From: Hungatella sp. UBA5982
Lineage (GTDB): Bacteria > Bacillota > Clostridia > Lachnospirales > Lachnospiraceae
Assembly (NCBI GenBank): GCA_002429965.1
Contig: DJBG01000034.1
Coordinates: forward strand, 2,158 to 8,135
DNA length: 5,978 nt
Reading direction: 5' to 3'
Shown here: piece after piece, positions 1 through 5,931 of the stretch
Layout: each line of letters starts with the position of its first letter
Numbering within the stretch: the first letter of the stretch is position 1
Notes under the pieces: model-generated
Databases searched by the model: none
Told to the model about the DNA's origin: nothing
What the model saw: the letters and a program-made list of their open reading frames with translations, nothing else
Translations under genes and position numbers: made by a program

Positions 1-937
1 CCTGTACGCGGAACCGGAAGACGTGGGCTGGAAGGATACAAGGCTTGGCCAGGCTGTCTGGTCCAAAGGAGATAATACTTCTGGCGCTTATGAATTATGG
101 CTTTATTGCGGTAAAAAAATTATTTTAAAAAAGGAACAGGTAAAGGCCACCTCCTATAACTTCTATCCGTATATGACAGAGGAAGGGACCTATTCTTACA
201 AAATCCGTTCTGTTCCCTTTAAACAGGATGAACTGAAGAATGGAAAGAAAAGTGGATGGGTGGAGTCAGACGAACTGGTTATCAGGGACCGGGATGTATC
301 CGATGGTACAGGAAAAGACTCGGATACAATTGCCGGTACAGCAAATGGCTCAGGAATAAAAGAGGGCTGGGATCAGCAGTCCGGAGTTTGGTACTACCGT
401 TATGCTGATGGAACGGTTCAGGCGAATTCATGGATGGAACTTGATGGCGTATGGTACCGCTTTGACCAGGATGGAAAGATGGTGACCGGCTGGTTTATCC
501 TGGATTCCGATATCTATTATATGAATTCCAAAGGAGCCATGGTGACCGGCTGGAATAAAATTGACAATACATGGTATTGTTTTTATCCGGACAACGGCTA
601 CGAGGCCCCCATGGGAGCCGCCGCAACGAACTGGCAGGTCATAGACGGCTATTATTATTATTTTAACAACCAGGGTGCTATGCAGAAGGACTGGATCAAT
701 CAGGCAGGAAGATGGTATTATTTAAATACCGTACAGGGAAACCTAGAGGGCGCTATGCTAAAGGGTTTAATCACCCGGAATGGGCATACATATTTTACCG
801 GGGAAGACGGAGTCATGGTAACCGGCTGGCAGAAGATCGATGGACTGTGGCGATATTTTAATCAGGATGGCACGATGGCTGTTAATACGGTAATCAATGG
901 ATTTCCGGTAAATGAAGATGGAGTATGGGTACAATGA
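1..937 (+). CDS. GW-repeat cell-wall-binding protein, 5' end outside window
   Basis: The reading frame is open from base 2, reading LYAEPEDVGWKD, so the GTG at 23 is internal and the true start lies upstream of the window. Residues from about base 26 to 285 form a short Fn3-like beta module (GW-D...AVW-K...YELWLY...YSYKIRS). From about base 355 to the stop the protein consists of roughly eight choline-binding-type (GW) repeats of about 20 residues, with motifs such as GVWYYRYADG, MVTGWFILDSD, RWYYLNT and MVTGWQKIDG. Such repeats anchor secreted proteins to the cell wall or its polymers. It ends in TGA at 935-937, overlapping the ATG of the next gene, which has the same module order. No catalytic domain is visible in this part; one could lie upstream. 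The exact ligand is unknown. The family call is secure, the biological role is not. Confidence 0.9.
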   Translation, partial: LYAEPEDVGWKDTRLGQAVWSKGDNTSGAYELWLYCGKKIILKKEQVKATSYNFYPYMTEEGTYSYKIRSVPFKQDELKNGKKSGWVESDELVIRDRDVSDGTGKDSDTIAGTANGSGIKEGWDQQSGVWYYRYADGTVQANSWMELDGVWYRFDQDGKMVTGWFILDSDIYYMNSKGAMVTGWNKIDNTWYCFYPDNGYEAPMGAAATNWQVIDGYYYYFNNQGAMQKDWINQAGRWYYLNTVQGNLEGAMLKGLITRNGHTYFTGEDGVMVTGWQKIDGLWRYFNQDGTMAVNTVINGFPVNEDGVWVQ

Positions 938-1992
938 TGAGAGATAAGAGAAGAAAACTGCATTCTATGTTTTTTGCAGTGTTGGTGGCAGCATTTACAT
1001 GCTTGCCGGCTGTTATGTCCTTTGCTGCCGATTCTGTTGTGATTCGAAGCGTAAATCTTAAGTTTGACAGCCAGTATGGGAATGAAGAAATACTGATGCC
1101 TGGAATTTCCACAACCAATGCCGGAGTATCGGTTAATGAGGTTGTCTGGAAACGGGATATCAGCAAATGGAAGGCAGCGAAGAATGAACGGGTCAGCGTG
1201 TTTTTAACATCAGACACCTCGATATTTGCTGACGCCTACAACCGGACAGAGTGTAAGATCACAGGGGCAAAGTTCGTTTCCGCCAAAGCGCTTGATAACA
1301 ATACACTGGAAATAAAGGTGGATTATGTTCCTGTAGTTATTTTAGGAAAAACAGCCAGGGCAGGCTGGAGCGACAGCAAAAAGACAAAGGCTGTGTGGGA
1401 AAAAGTTGAATTTGCTACGGGTTATCAGGTTGCTCTTTATGCAGATGACAAGCTGAAGAAGCGTATTTCCGTAGAAACCAATATGGTGGATCTTTCTGAA
1501 TACATGGATAAGGATGCTGTATATTACTATGAAGTCCGGGCTATCGGCTATACTTCCGATGACCGGAAATATATGAAGGATGGGGATTATGTCACTTCCG
1601 ATGATACGATTATGGAATATGACGGCGATACATCAGGTGCATGGAAGGGAAATACCTACAAGCAGGAGGATGGAGGAATCGCCAGGAATTGCTGGAAACA
1701 GATATTAAATGACTGGTATTATTTTGACGGGAATGGAATTTACCAGACAGGCTGGCTCCTGTCAGGTCAAAGATGGTATTATTTAAATCCCAAGGATGGA
1801 AAACTACTCATGGGCTGGCAGTTTGTCAATGGGAAATGGTATTATTTAAATCCGGGCGGAGGAGAAATGCTGACGGGCTGGATACAGCCCCAGCCAGGGA
1901 TCTGGTATTATTTAAATCCGGATGGCAGCATGGTAAGCCACACAAATGTGGGCAATTATTGGGTGGATGCTTCAGGAAAATGGATTCCATAA
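934..1992 (+). CDS. Secreted GW-repeat cell-wall-binding protein
   Basis: This is a complete 352-aa protein and a paralogue of the gene before it. I prefer the ATG at 934 over the ATG at 925: GGAG at 920-923 is 10 bases from 934 but only one base from 925, and 934 gives the classic ATGA overlap with the upstream stop, implying translational coupling. Residues 1-31 form a signal peptide (MMRDKRRK, then a hydrophobic core, then MSFA before ADS). Residues 32 to about 135 are an unrecognised, probably beta-rich domain. Residues about 137-205 are the Fn3-like module shared with the upstream protein (GWSDSKKTKAVWEK...GYQVALY...YYYEVRA). Residues about 243-352 hold four to five GW repeats with WYYLNP motifs. 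It should be exported and bound to the cell wall. No enzyme motif is seen, so a structural, adhesive or scaffolding role is likely but inferred. Confidence 0.93.
   Translation: MMRDKRRKLHSMFFAVLVAAFTCLPAVMSFAADSVVIRSVNLKFDSQYGNEEILMPGISTTNAGVSVNEVVWKRDISKWKAAKNERVSVFLTSDTSIFADAYNRTECKITGAKFVSAKALDNNTLEIKVDYVPVVILGKTARAGWSDSKKTKAVWEKVEFATGYQVALYADDKLKKRISVETNMVDLSEYMDKDAVYYYEVRAIGYTSDDRKYMKDGDYVTSDDTIMEYDGDTSGAWKGNTYKQEDGGIARNCWKQILNDWYYFDGNGIYQTGWLLSGQRWYYLNPKDGKLLMGWQFVNGKWYYLNPGGGEMLTGWIQPQPGIWYYLNPDGSMVSHTNVGNYWVDASGKWIP
1774..1919 (+). repeat. Three near-identical DNA copies of the WYYLNP repeat core
   Basis: TGGTATTATTTAAATCC occurs exactly at 1774-1790, 1837-1853 and 1903-1919, spaced 63 and 66 bases (21 and 22 codons). 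A copy with one mismatch lies in the upstream paralogue at 713-729. Identity at DNA level, including third codon positions, suggests recent duplication or gene conversion between repeat units rather than old divergence. The repeats encode the WYYLNP core of the wall-binding units. Confidence 0.9.
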
Positions 1993-2007
1993 AAGTCGGA
2001 GATTGAC

Positions 2008-2024
2008 GGGAGGATTAAATTTTG
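2008..2024 (+). promoter_or_regulatory. Ribosome binding site fixing a TTG start
   Basis: GGGAGG at 2008-2013, 8 bases before TTG at 2022-2024. This decides the unusual start codon of the transglycosylase gene, since no suitable ATG or GTG lies nearby in frame. Confidence 0.8.
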
Positions 2025-2738
2025 GCAACGATAGACCAGTTAAGGCTGTCTGCACTTACTAATGCAAAAGCAGGGCAGGCAGGATATACGGCAGCTTCAT
2101 CTGCCAAGGGGAATTTTAAACAGATTTTAAAATCAGTAGTAAAGGCTCCGGAAAACCTTGAAGCTATATTCACGGAGGCGTCTAAAAAATATGGTGTTTC
2201 CGAAAAACTGTTAAAGGCGGTTGCTAAGGCAGAATCGAATTTTAACCCATCTGCCACTTCAAAGAAGGGGGCTGCCGGAGTAATGCAGCTGATGCCTGCC
2301 ACTGCCAGATCATTAGGAGTGGACGATCCTTATGATGCAAGAAGCAATATCATGGGAGGAGCTAAGTATTTAAAAGAAAATTTAGAACGGTATAAAGGAA
2401 ATGTAGATCTCACCCTGGCGGCTTATAATGCCGGCGGCAATAATGTGAGCAAATATGGAGGAATCCCTCCTTTTAAGGAAACCCAGGAATATGTAAAGAA
2501 GGTTAAGAATTATATGGGCGATTCCGAAACATCAGGATATTCGACGGATATATCAAGTGCTTTGCAATATCTGTCAAGTCCTTCATTGGAAGGAGAAAGC
2601 GGAAGTCTTGTACCGGCTAAATCGGATTATCTTTATTTGATCGAACTGATGAAGCTTCGGATGCAGATGGCTTCCTACAGTATGTCCAATCAGTTTGGCT
2701 CCGATGATTCAACGGTTGAATCAATCTATAATTTATAA
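2022..2738 (+). CDS. Lytic transglycosylase, SLT domain, no signal peptide
   Basis: This 238-aa protein has a GH23/SLT lytic transglycosylase domain at about residues 45-167. Family hallmarks are present: [12 protein letters not shown] with the expected catalytic glutamate E71, [13 protein letters not shown] at 83-95, and [12 protein letters not shown] at 131-142. Such enzymes cleave the MurNAc-GlcNAc bond of peptidoglycan, forming 1,6-anhydroMurNAc. The start is TTG at 2022, with GGGAGG at 2008-2013 placed 8 bases ahead; no in-frame ATG exists before the catalytic domain (first internal Met is residue 88). No signal peptide or membrane segment is seen. The first 45 residues are polar and Ala/Lys-rich, and the C-terminal tail (about 200-224) is a Met/Leu-rich amphipathic stretch. 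Leaderless SLT proteins of this kind are sometimes exported by the flagellar apparatus or otherwise tied to motility; that link is inference here. It lies 29 bp after the surface-protein gene, probably in the same operon, and is followed by a terminator. Confidence 0.93.
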   Translation: MATIDQLRLSALTNAKAGQAGYTAASSAKGNFKQILKSVVKAPENLEAIFTEASKKYGVSEKLLKAVAKAESNFNPSATSKKGAAGVMQLMPATARSLGVDDPYDARSNIMGGAKYLKENLERYKGNVDLTLAAYNAGGNNVSKYGGIPPFKETQEYVKKVKNYMGDSETSGYSTDISSALQYLSSPSLEGESGSLVPAKSDYLYLIELMKLRMQMASYSMSNQFGSDDSTVESIYNL

Positions 2739-2741
2739 ATA

Positions 2742-2789
2742 AAAAGCCTAATGGAAAATCGAAAGAAATAGATTTTCCATTAGGCTTTT
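2742..2789. terminator. Bidirectional intrinsic terminator
   Basis: Arm AAAAGCCTAATGGAAAATC (2742-2760) is perfectly complementary to 2771-2789, giving a 19-bp stem with a 10-base loop. Plus-strand transcripts end in TTTTCCTAT after the stem. Minus-strand transcripts end in TTTTTATTTATAAAT, a better U-tract. It lies 4 bases after the transglycosylase stop and about 64 bases after the receiver-gene stop on the other strand, so it likely serves both converging operons. Confidence 0.93.
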
Positions 2790-2852
2790 CCTATGTAATA
2801 ATAATTAACATATCATTCTAGTTATGTATAAGATCTGCCTATTATGAAGACC

Positions 2853-3233
2853 TTACTTTTTAGAAATCGCATCACTTACTTTTACCAAAGCCTCAATAAA
2901 ATATGATTTCTTAATAGGCTTAAAAACAAATGGAACAGAGGGACCCAACTCTTGCACCATCTGCTGTGTTTTATCATAGACAAGAGAACTGATGATGATA
3001 ATTCCTGCATCTGGATGATGCTTTAATAGGCGTTTGGAAGCTTCGATACCATCAATTCCAGGCATTATGATATCCATGGTCACAATATCAGGTCTTTCTC
3101 TTTCATAGGCTTCCAGAGCCTCTTCCCCACTTCTGCACTGATAGATTACATCAAAATTTGTTCCTTTAAGTAATTGCTCTATCTCACTGCGTGTCACAAT
3201 TGAATCATCGACAATCATAATTGTTTTTTTCAT
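2853..3233 (-). CDS. Stand-alone CheY-like response regulator receiver
   Basis: This 126-aa protein is a single receiver (REC) domain with no output domain. Conserved residues are visible: acidic pair D9-D10 in MIVDDS, phosphoacceptor D54 in VTMDIIMPG, switch residue S82 in IIIISS, aromatic F102, and K105 in FVFKPI. All residues needed for phosphorylation by a histidine kinase are present. Its start has an excellent ribosome site (AGGAGG at 3243-3248, 9 bases from ATG). It begins 21 bp after the FapA-family gene, with its ribosome site filling the gap, so the two are almost certainly co-transcribed. No kinase is encoded in the window, so the phosphodonor is unknown. Signalling by protein-protein contact, as in CheY or Spo0F-type regulators, is the family norm; the partner could be the neighbouring FapA-family protein, which is inference. 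Confidence 0.95.
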   Translation of the reverse strand: MKKTIMIVDDSIVTRSEIEQLLKGTNFDVIYQCRSGEEALEAYERERPDIVTMDIIMPGIDGIEASKRLLKHHPDAGIIIISSLVYDKTQQMVQELGPSVPFVFKPIKKSYFIEALVKVSDAISKK

Positions 3234-3254
3234 AATAGCTTCCCTCCTTCTGAT

Positions 3255-4985
3255 TTAATTACTTCCGATCGTAACTTCACTTTCGCTATTTTTATAAATA
3301 ATGCTTCTTGAGTATTCCTCCTGAACCAAAAGGCTGGAAGAACCGATTCGGATGCGAACCACGGGCAGCAGCTGCTGGCATTGAATGATTCCGGACTGTT
3401 CCTTGTCAATTGTGTTTATTTCCTCCAGGCGGTTTATGATCTCCTGTTCCCGGAGGTTTAAATAAGTAGAAGCCTGCTTTAAATTATCCAATAGATGCTG
3501 TTTATCCTGCCTTTGGGTGGTTTCGAGATAGGTGATATTTTTTCTCACTTCCGACATGTTATGATGAAGCTGTTCCAGTTCCCTGGCAATACGAGAGGAT
3601 TCTTCCACGTTTTTAGGAACATTTGCAATAATTAATTCGGTAATGAGCCGCCGTACTTTGGAACCGATAATACGGGCATTGATGCTGTTCGCAGCCAGAA
3701 GTGTGCCGCCGATAATGACTCCCATGCCGGAGGTAACAATAATATCCTGACCGCTTTCAATTTTGGAGTTGATTATGCTTTCTGCATACACATTGCCTTT
3801 GGCGGTAACCGTGCAGTGCTCCAGGTAGCGGCATTTGACATCAGAGTCAGAAGTCAGAGTACCGCGGCCGTTTCCCGACATTCCGCTGGCAATGGTAATG
3901 GATCCCTGCGCTATAATCTGGGCGCCTTCTACGGAACCTCGGATGTCAATGTTTCCGGTAGCCTTCACCGTAAAACCGTTCCTTACATCTCCAGTAATCA
4001 AAATATCACCGTCATAGTCCAGGTTTCCTGTACTGTTATCAATATTACCATTTATCTTAAGGATAGGATCTACCTGAAACTTTCCATTAACAAATGTTAC
4101 ATGGCCTGTTTTTTGAGAAACGAGCTGAGTCCGGTCTTCCGTAAGCTTAGTATTGCGGCCTACAGGTACGGGAACGTCAGTTCCCTTAATAGTACAGGGA
4201 TAGGGTTGCCCGGTTATAGTCATACCATTTTCGCCCGGAACAGCAAGAGCTATACTACAGATCACTTCTCCATCTCTGACAGACTGGATGTTATTTAGTT
4301 TTTTGTAATCCACGGATCCATTTTCATCTTCTATAAATTCAAGCTTAAGATCACGTTTAAAATGATCTTTAATAAAACCATCAATTCCATTACGTGCAAG
4401 AACTCCCTTTGCAACCAGTACGGCCTGGCCATAGACCTGATCTTCAACAATTGATTTCAGAGACTCCTCCATAATTCCGGTAGTTACATGCTCCTGATTG
4501 AGGAGTGATTTTAGGTCTTCTTCCTTTATTCCCTGGCCGTCGTTAAAAGGAGGAATCACATAAAACCACGCAGCCATTCGATCTTTTGAGATATTAATAT
4601 AGGCCTGAGCCGCCTTTGGCTGGGGAGCCTGCTCTTGTGCGGCTTCGGCTGTCCGTTTAAAAACATTGGATAATGATTGCATTTTACTGGTAAACTGAGC
4701 GCATTCACTGCATAATGCCTCTTCATCGATCCGTACAATAAGCGGATCATCGGATGGATCCCATATAAAAGAAGCAGAGGGAGCAATCGTTTCAATTTCG
4801 GAAAATACGGTTGTTGCGGCAGAATCTTTTTGTGCGGTTGGATCGGCTGCTGTTTTATTCAAATCTTCATTTGGGGATTCTTCAGGTGAAACAGCAACAC
4901 TTGCAATGGATATCTCTGAAGATTCCGCTGAACGTCTTACATTTTGGAAAAGGCTAAAGAATCCTTTTTTAGTTTTTTCTTTCAT
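3255..4985 (-). CDS. FapA family (DUF342) beta-solenoid protein
   Basis: This 576-aa protein belongs to the FapA/DUF342 family, named after a Vibrio protein that affects flagellar assembly. Residues 1-125 are a poorly conserved, Ala/Ser/Glu-rich, probably disordered leader with a short CSEC motif at 92-95. Residues about 126-300 are the FapA N-terminal region (AYINISKDRMAAWFYVIPP, GQAVLVAKG, GENGMTITGQPYP, GRNTKL). Residues about 305-445 are the right-handed beta-solenoid, with repeating turns such as NLDYDGDILITGDV, KATGNIDIRGSV and IIAQGSITIASG. Residues about 455-535 are a charged, likely coiled coil, followed by a short beta tail. No signal peptide or membrane helix is present, so it is cytoplasmic. 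AGGGG (4992-4996) lies 6 bases before ATG. A receiver gene follows directly. Biochemical activity of the family in Firmicutes is unclear; a role in motility, polarity or surface assembly is inferred. Confidence 0.92.
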   Translation of the reverse strand: MKEKTKKGFFSLFQNVRRSAESSEISIASVAVSPEESPNEDLNKTAADPTAQKDSAATTVFSEIETIAPSASFIWDPSDDPLIVRIDEEALCSECAQFTSKMQSLSNVFKRTAEAAQEQAPQPKAAQAYINISKDRMAAWFYVIPPFNDGQGIKEEDLKSLLNQEHVTTGIMEESLKSIVEDQVYGQAVLVAKGVLARNGIDGFIKDHFKRDLKLEFIEDENGSVDYKKLNNIQSVRDGEVICSIALAVPGENGMTITGQPYPCTIKGTDVPVPVGRNTKLTEDRTQLVSQKTGHVTFVNGKFQVDPILKINGNIDNSTGNLDYDGDILITGDVRNGFTVKATGNIDIRGSVEGAQIIAQGSITIASGMSGNGRGTLTSDSDVKCRYLEHCTVTAKGNVYAESIINSKIESGQDIIVTSGMGVIIGGTLLAANSINARIIGSKVRRLITELIIANVPKNVEESSRIARELEQLHHNMSEVRKNITYLETTQRQDKQHLLDNLKQASTYLNLREQEIINRLEEINTIDKEQSGIIQCQQLLPVVRIRIGSSSLLVQEEYSRSIIYKNSESEVTIGSN

Positions 4986-5047
4986 TTTCTTCCCCTAACA
5001 TTAAAAAATACCTGCTACTATTAACCTGTATGCAAGTAATTGGCTGA

Positions 5048-5075
5048 TTTGTATCGTTTCTTTGGTTGGAGTCAA
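5048..5075 (-). promoter_or_regulatory. Possible sigma-A promoter for the FapA-family gene
   Basis: On the minus strand TTGACT (5070-5075) is followed after 16 bases by TACAAA (5048-5053), a good -35 but a weak -10. It would start a transcript about 55-60 bases ahead of the FapA-family ATG. One arm of a 12-bp inverted repeat lies inside its spacer. Readthrough from the small upstream gene is an alternative. Confidence 0.35.
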
Positions 5076-5118
5076 TAGACGTCAGGATATGATGTTATTA
5101 GCTTCACAACCAAAGAAA
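5057..5118. repeat. 12-bp perfect inverted repeat, 38-base interval
   Basis: TTTCTTTGGTTG (5057-5068) is the exact reverse complement of CAACCAAAGAAA (5107-5118). The arms are centred 50 bp apart. No U-tract follows on either strand, so it does not resemble an intrinsic terminator. It lies in the 152-bp gap between the small gene and the FapA-family gene and could be a pair of operator sites or an RNA stem enclosing a large loop. Confidence 0.75.
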
Positions 5119-5137
5119 TGCTGACTCAGGTTTCTGG

Positions 5138-5368
5138 TCATTCCATTCCTATGTATATATAGTCAGATGAAATTGATCTTGAGCCTTTTTTAATCAGATT
5201 ACCTGGACCGAGCCATGAGAATCTATTTCGTTGGACGTTGGATTTAATCCTGCCCGATCTTTTTGAAACTACATTCCTTGGATTATCCATTGATGATAAG
5301 AATTTGTCATGCTGATTGCCAGGCATTGAATTACGGGGTATCGGAATCCTTGATCCAAGACGCGTCAT
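5138..5368 (-). CDS. Small basic protein of unknown function (76 aa)
   Basis: I do not recognise this protein. It is Ser- and Arg/Lys-rich (about 14 basic against 4 acidic residues), begins MTRLGSRIPIPRNSMPG, has no signal peptide, membrane helix or Cys, and ends with SDYIYIGME. Evidence that it is translated is an ideal ribosome site on the minus strand (GAAGGAGGTG, 5374-5383, core AGGAGG 7 bases before the ATG) and a promoter-like sequence close upstream. It lies 152 bp ahead of the FapA-family gene on the same strand and may share its transcript. The charge suggests binding to nucleic acid or to an acidic partner, but that is only a guess. It could also be a remnant of a longer gene, although no frameshifted continuation is obvious. 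Confidence 0.6.
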   Translation of the reverse strand: MTRLGSRIPIPRNSMPGNQHDKFLSSMDNPRNVVSKRSGRIKSNVQRNRFSWLGPGNLIKKGSRSISSDYIYIGME

Positions 5369-5408
5369 AGGAACACCTCCTTCTTAATTACAAATCGACT
5401 TTATTATT

Positions 5409-5435
5409 ATATCGGCAAACTGTACTATAAATATA
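5409..5435 (-). promoter_or_regulatory. Sigma-D (sigma-28) type motility promoter
   Basis: On the minus strand GCCGATAT (5409-5416) matches exactly the Bacillus sigma-D -10 consensus. TATA (5432-5435), 15 bases upstream, fits the TAAA -35 at three of four positions. The predicted start near 5402 leaves a leader of about 34 bases before the small gene's ATG, containing its ribosome site. An overlapping TATAAT (5406-5411) has no good sigma-A -35 at proper distance (only AT-rich sequence), which favours the sigma-D reading. Confidence 0.5.
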
Positions 5436-5452
5436 ACATAATAGTTGCCCTT

Positions 5453-5481
5453 TTGGTTACTTAATTTAAAATAAATATATT
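5453..5481 (+). promoter_or_regulatory. Possible sigma-A promoter into a gene-less region
   Basis: TTGGTT (5453-5458) is followed by a 17-base spacer and TATATT (5476-5481) on the plus strand. A start near 5488 would transcribe into the hairpin-rich stretch 5493-5700. AT-rich sequence makes chance matches easy, so confidence is limited. Confidence 0.35.
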
Positions 5482-5492
5482 TGGTTACATAA

Positions 5493-5700
5493 AATAGTTA
5501 CTGAAATTCTAAGGCGCGTAACTATTCCCGCTCTGCAGGAGGGCACCAAGACTTAGTTTGCCGATGTGCCACCAGGTTTGCAGGAGGAATACAGTCTCTT
5601 TTGATACTTATGGCTTAATAGCCTTATGGCAAAATAATAGTATTAGAAAGAACAAAGGTCATAATTGTTTTTAAACCTTACGGAGCCAATAGTATCTATT
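5493..5700 (+). other. Hairpin- and repeat-rich intergenic stretch, possible small RNA
   Basis: No convincing gene is seen here. AATAGTTAC (5493-5501) pairs perfectly with GTAACTATT (5518-5526). GGCAC (5542-5546) can pair with GTGCC (5566-5570). TGCAGGAGG occurs at 5534-5542 and 5579-5587, CTTATGGC at 5607-5614 and 5623-5630, GGCT-TAAT-AGCC forms a small hairpin at 5612-5623, and AATAG-TAT-CTATT another at 5688-5700. This is more local structure than the flanking AT-rich spacer shows. I compared it with riboswitch, T-box, 6S, SRP and tmRNA motifs I know and could not match it. It could be an unassigned ncRNA, a 5' leader whose gene was lost, or a decayed small gene. Confidence 0.3.
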
Positions 5701-5739
5701 ACTAAAATATATATTTACAATGACCAACGCATTCTATTA

Positions 5740-5779
5740 AGAGGTTTTATTCTCAATAAAATAAATTTTAAAATAAATG
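5740..5779 (+). promoter_or_regulatory. AT-rich UP-like element of the rRNA promoter
   Basis: The 40 bases before the first rRNA -35 box are nearly all A and T with phased A- and T-tracts (for example AATAAAATAAATTTTAAAAT). This is typical of the upstream element bound by the RNA polymerase alpha subunit at rRNA promoters. Confidence 0.55.
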
Positions 5780-5808
5780 TTGACTTTTGTCCAATGCTTT
5801 GATATGAT
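5780..5808 (+). promoter_or_regulatory. rRNA operon promoter P1
   Basis: TTGACT (5780-5785), a 17-base spacer and TATGAT (5803-5808), with an extended -10 TG at 5800-5801. The predicted start is about 5815. It is the first of two tandem strong promoters, as usual ahead of rRNA operons in Firmicutes. Confidence 0.85.
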
Positions 5809-5814
5809 GTAACT

Positions 5815-5831
5815 CGCCGCTGAAAACGGCG
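5815..5831 (+). other. GC-rich hairpin at the P1 start point
   Basis: CGCCG (5815-5819) pairs with CGGCG (5827-5831) around a 7-base loop, at the predicted first bases of the P1 transcript. It is followed by CAAATTTT, too weak a U-tract to call a terminator. It may stabilise the 5' end or be part of the leader fold. Confidence 0.6.
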
Positions 5832-5896
5832 GCAAATTTTCCCCAAAACACATCGATGAACGATGAAAAAAGTTTTGAAGAAAATGAAAAAAATGG

Positions 5897-5925
5897 TTGA
5901 CAAAAACAACCGGCTATGATATCCT
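5897..5925 (+). promoter_or_regulatory. rRNA operon promoter P2
   Basis: Consensus TTGACA (5897-5902), a 17-base spacer and TATCCT (5920-5925), preceded by TG at 5917-5918 (extended -10). The predicted start is about 5932. The -35 boxes of P1 and P2 are 117 bases apart. Confidence 0.8.
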
Positions 5926-5931
5926 TAAAAA

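Noticed and set aside
894..1217. 107-aa open frame on the minus strand
   Set aside because: It lies wholly opposite the signal peptide and N-terminal domain of a well-supported secreted protein, and has no ribosome site of note.
1773..2006. 77-aa open frame on the plus strand
   Set aside because: It is a shifted frame through the GW repeats; its repeated VLFKS pattern simply mirrors the DNA repeats.
3816..4298. 160-aa open frame on the plus strand, and a 60-aa one at 3835-4017
   Set aside because: Both run antisense to the conserved FapA-family beta-solenoid region, whose own coding signal is strong.
4556..4795. 79-aa open frame on the minus strand
   Set aside because: It is a shifted frame within the N-terminal half of the FapA-family gene.
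5057..5118. Inverted repeat considered as a terminator for the small gene
   Set aside because: The loop would be 38 bases and no T-tract follows either arm.
5493..5630. Riboswitch, T-box, 6S, SRP or tmRNA
   Set aside because: I looked for their conserved cores (for example the T-box antiterminator, the c-di-GMP and SAM aptamer cores) and found none that fit.
5564..5674. 36-aa plus-strand frame starting MCHQVCRRNTVS
   Set aside because: The nearest AGGAGG is about 20 bases before its ATG, too far, and the sequence is unlike a known protein. Kept only as part of the decayed-gene idea.
5815..5840. Hairpin considered as an intrinsic terminator
   Set aside because: The stem has only five base pairs and the following AAATTTT is too short a T-run. 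It also sits at the predicted P1 start.
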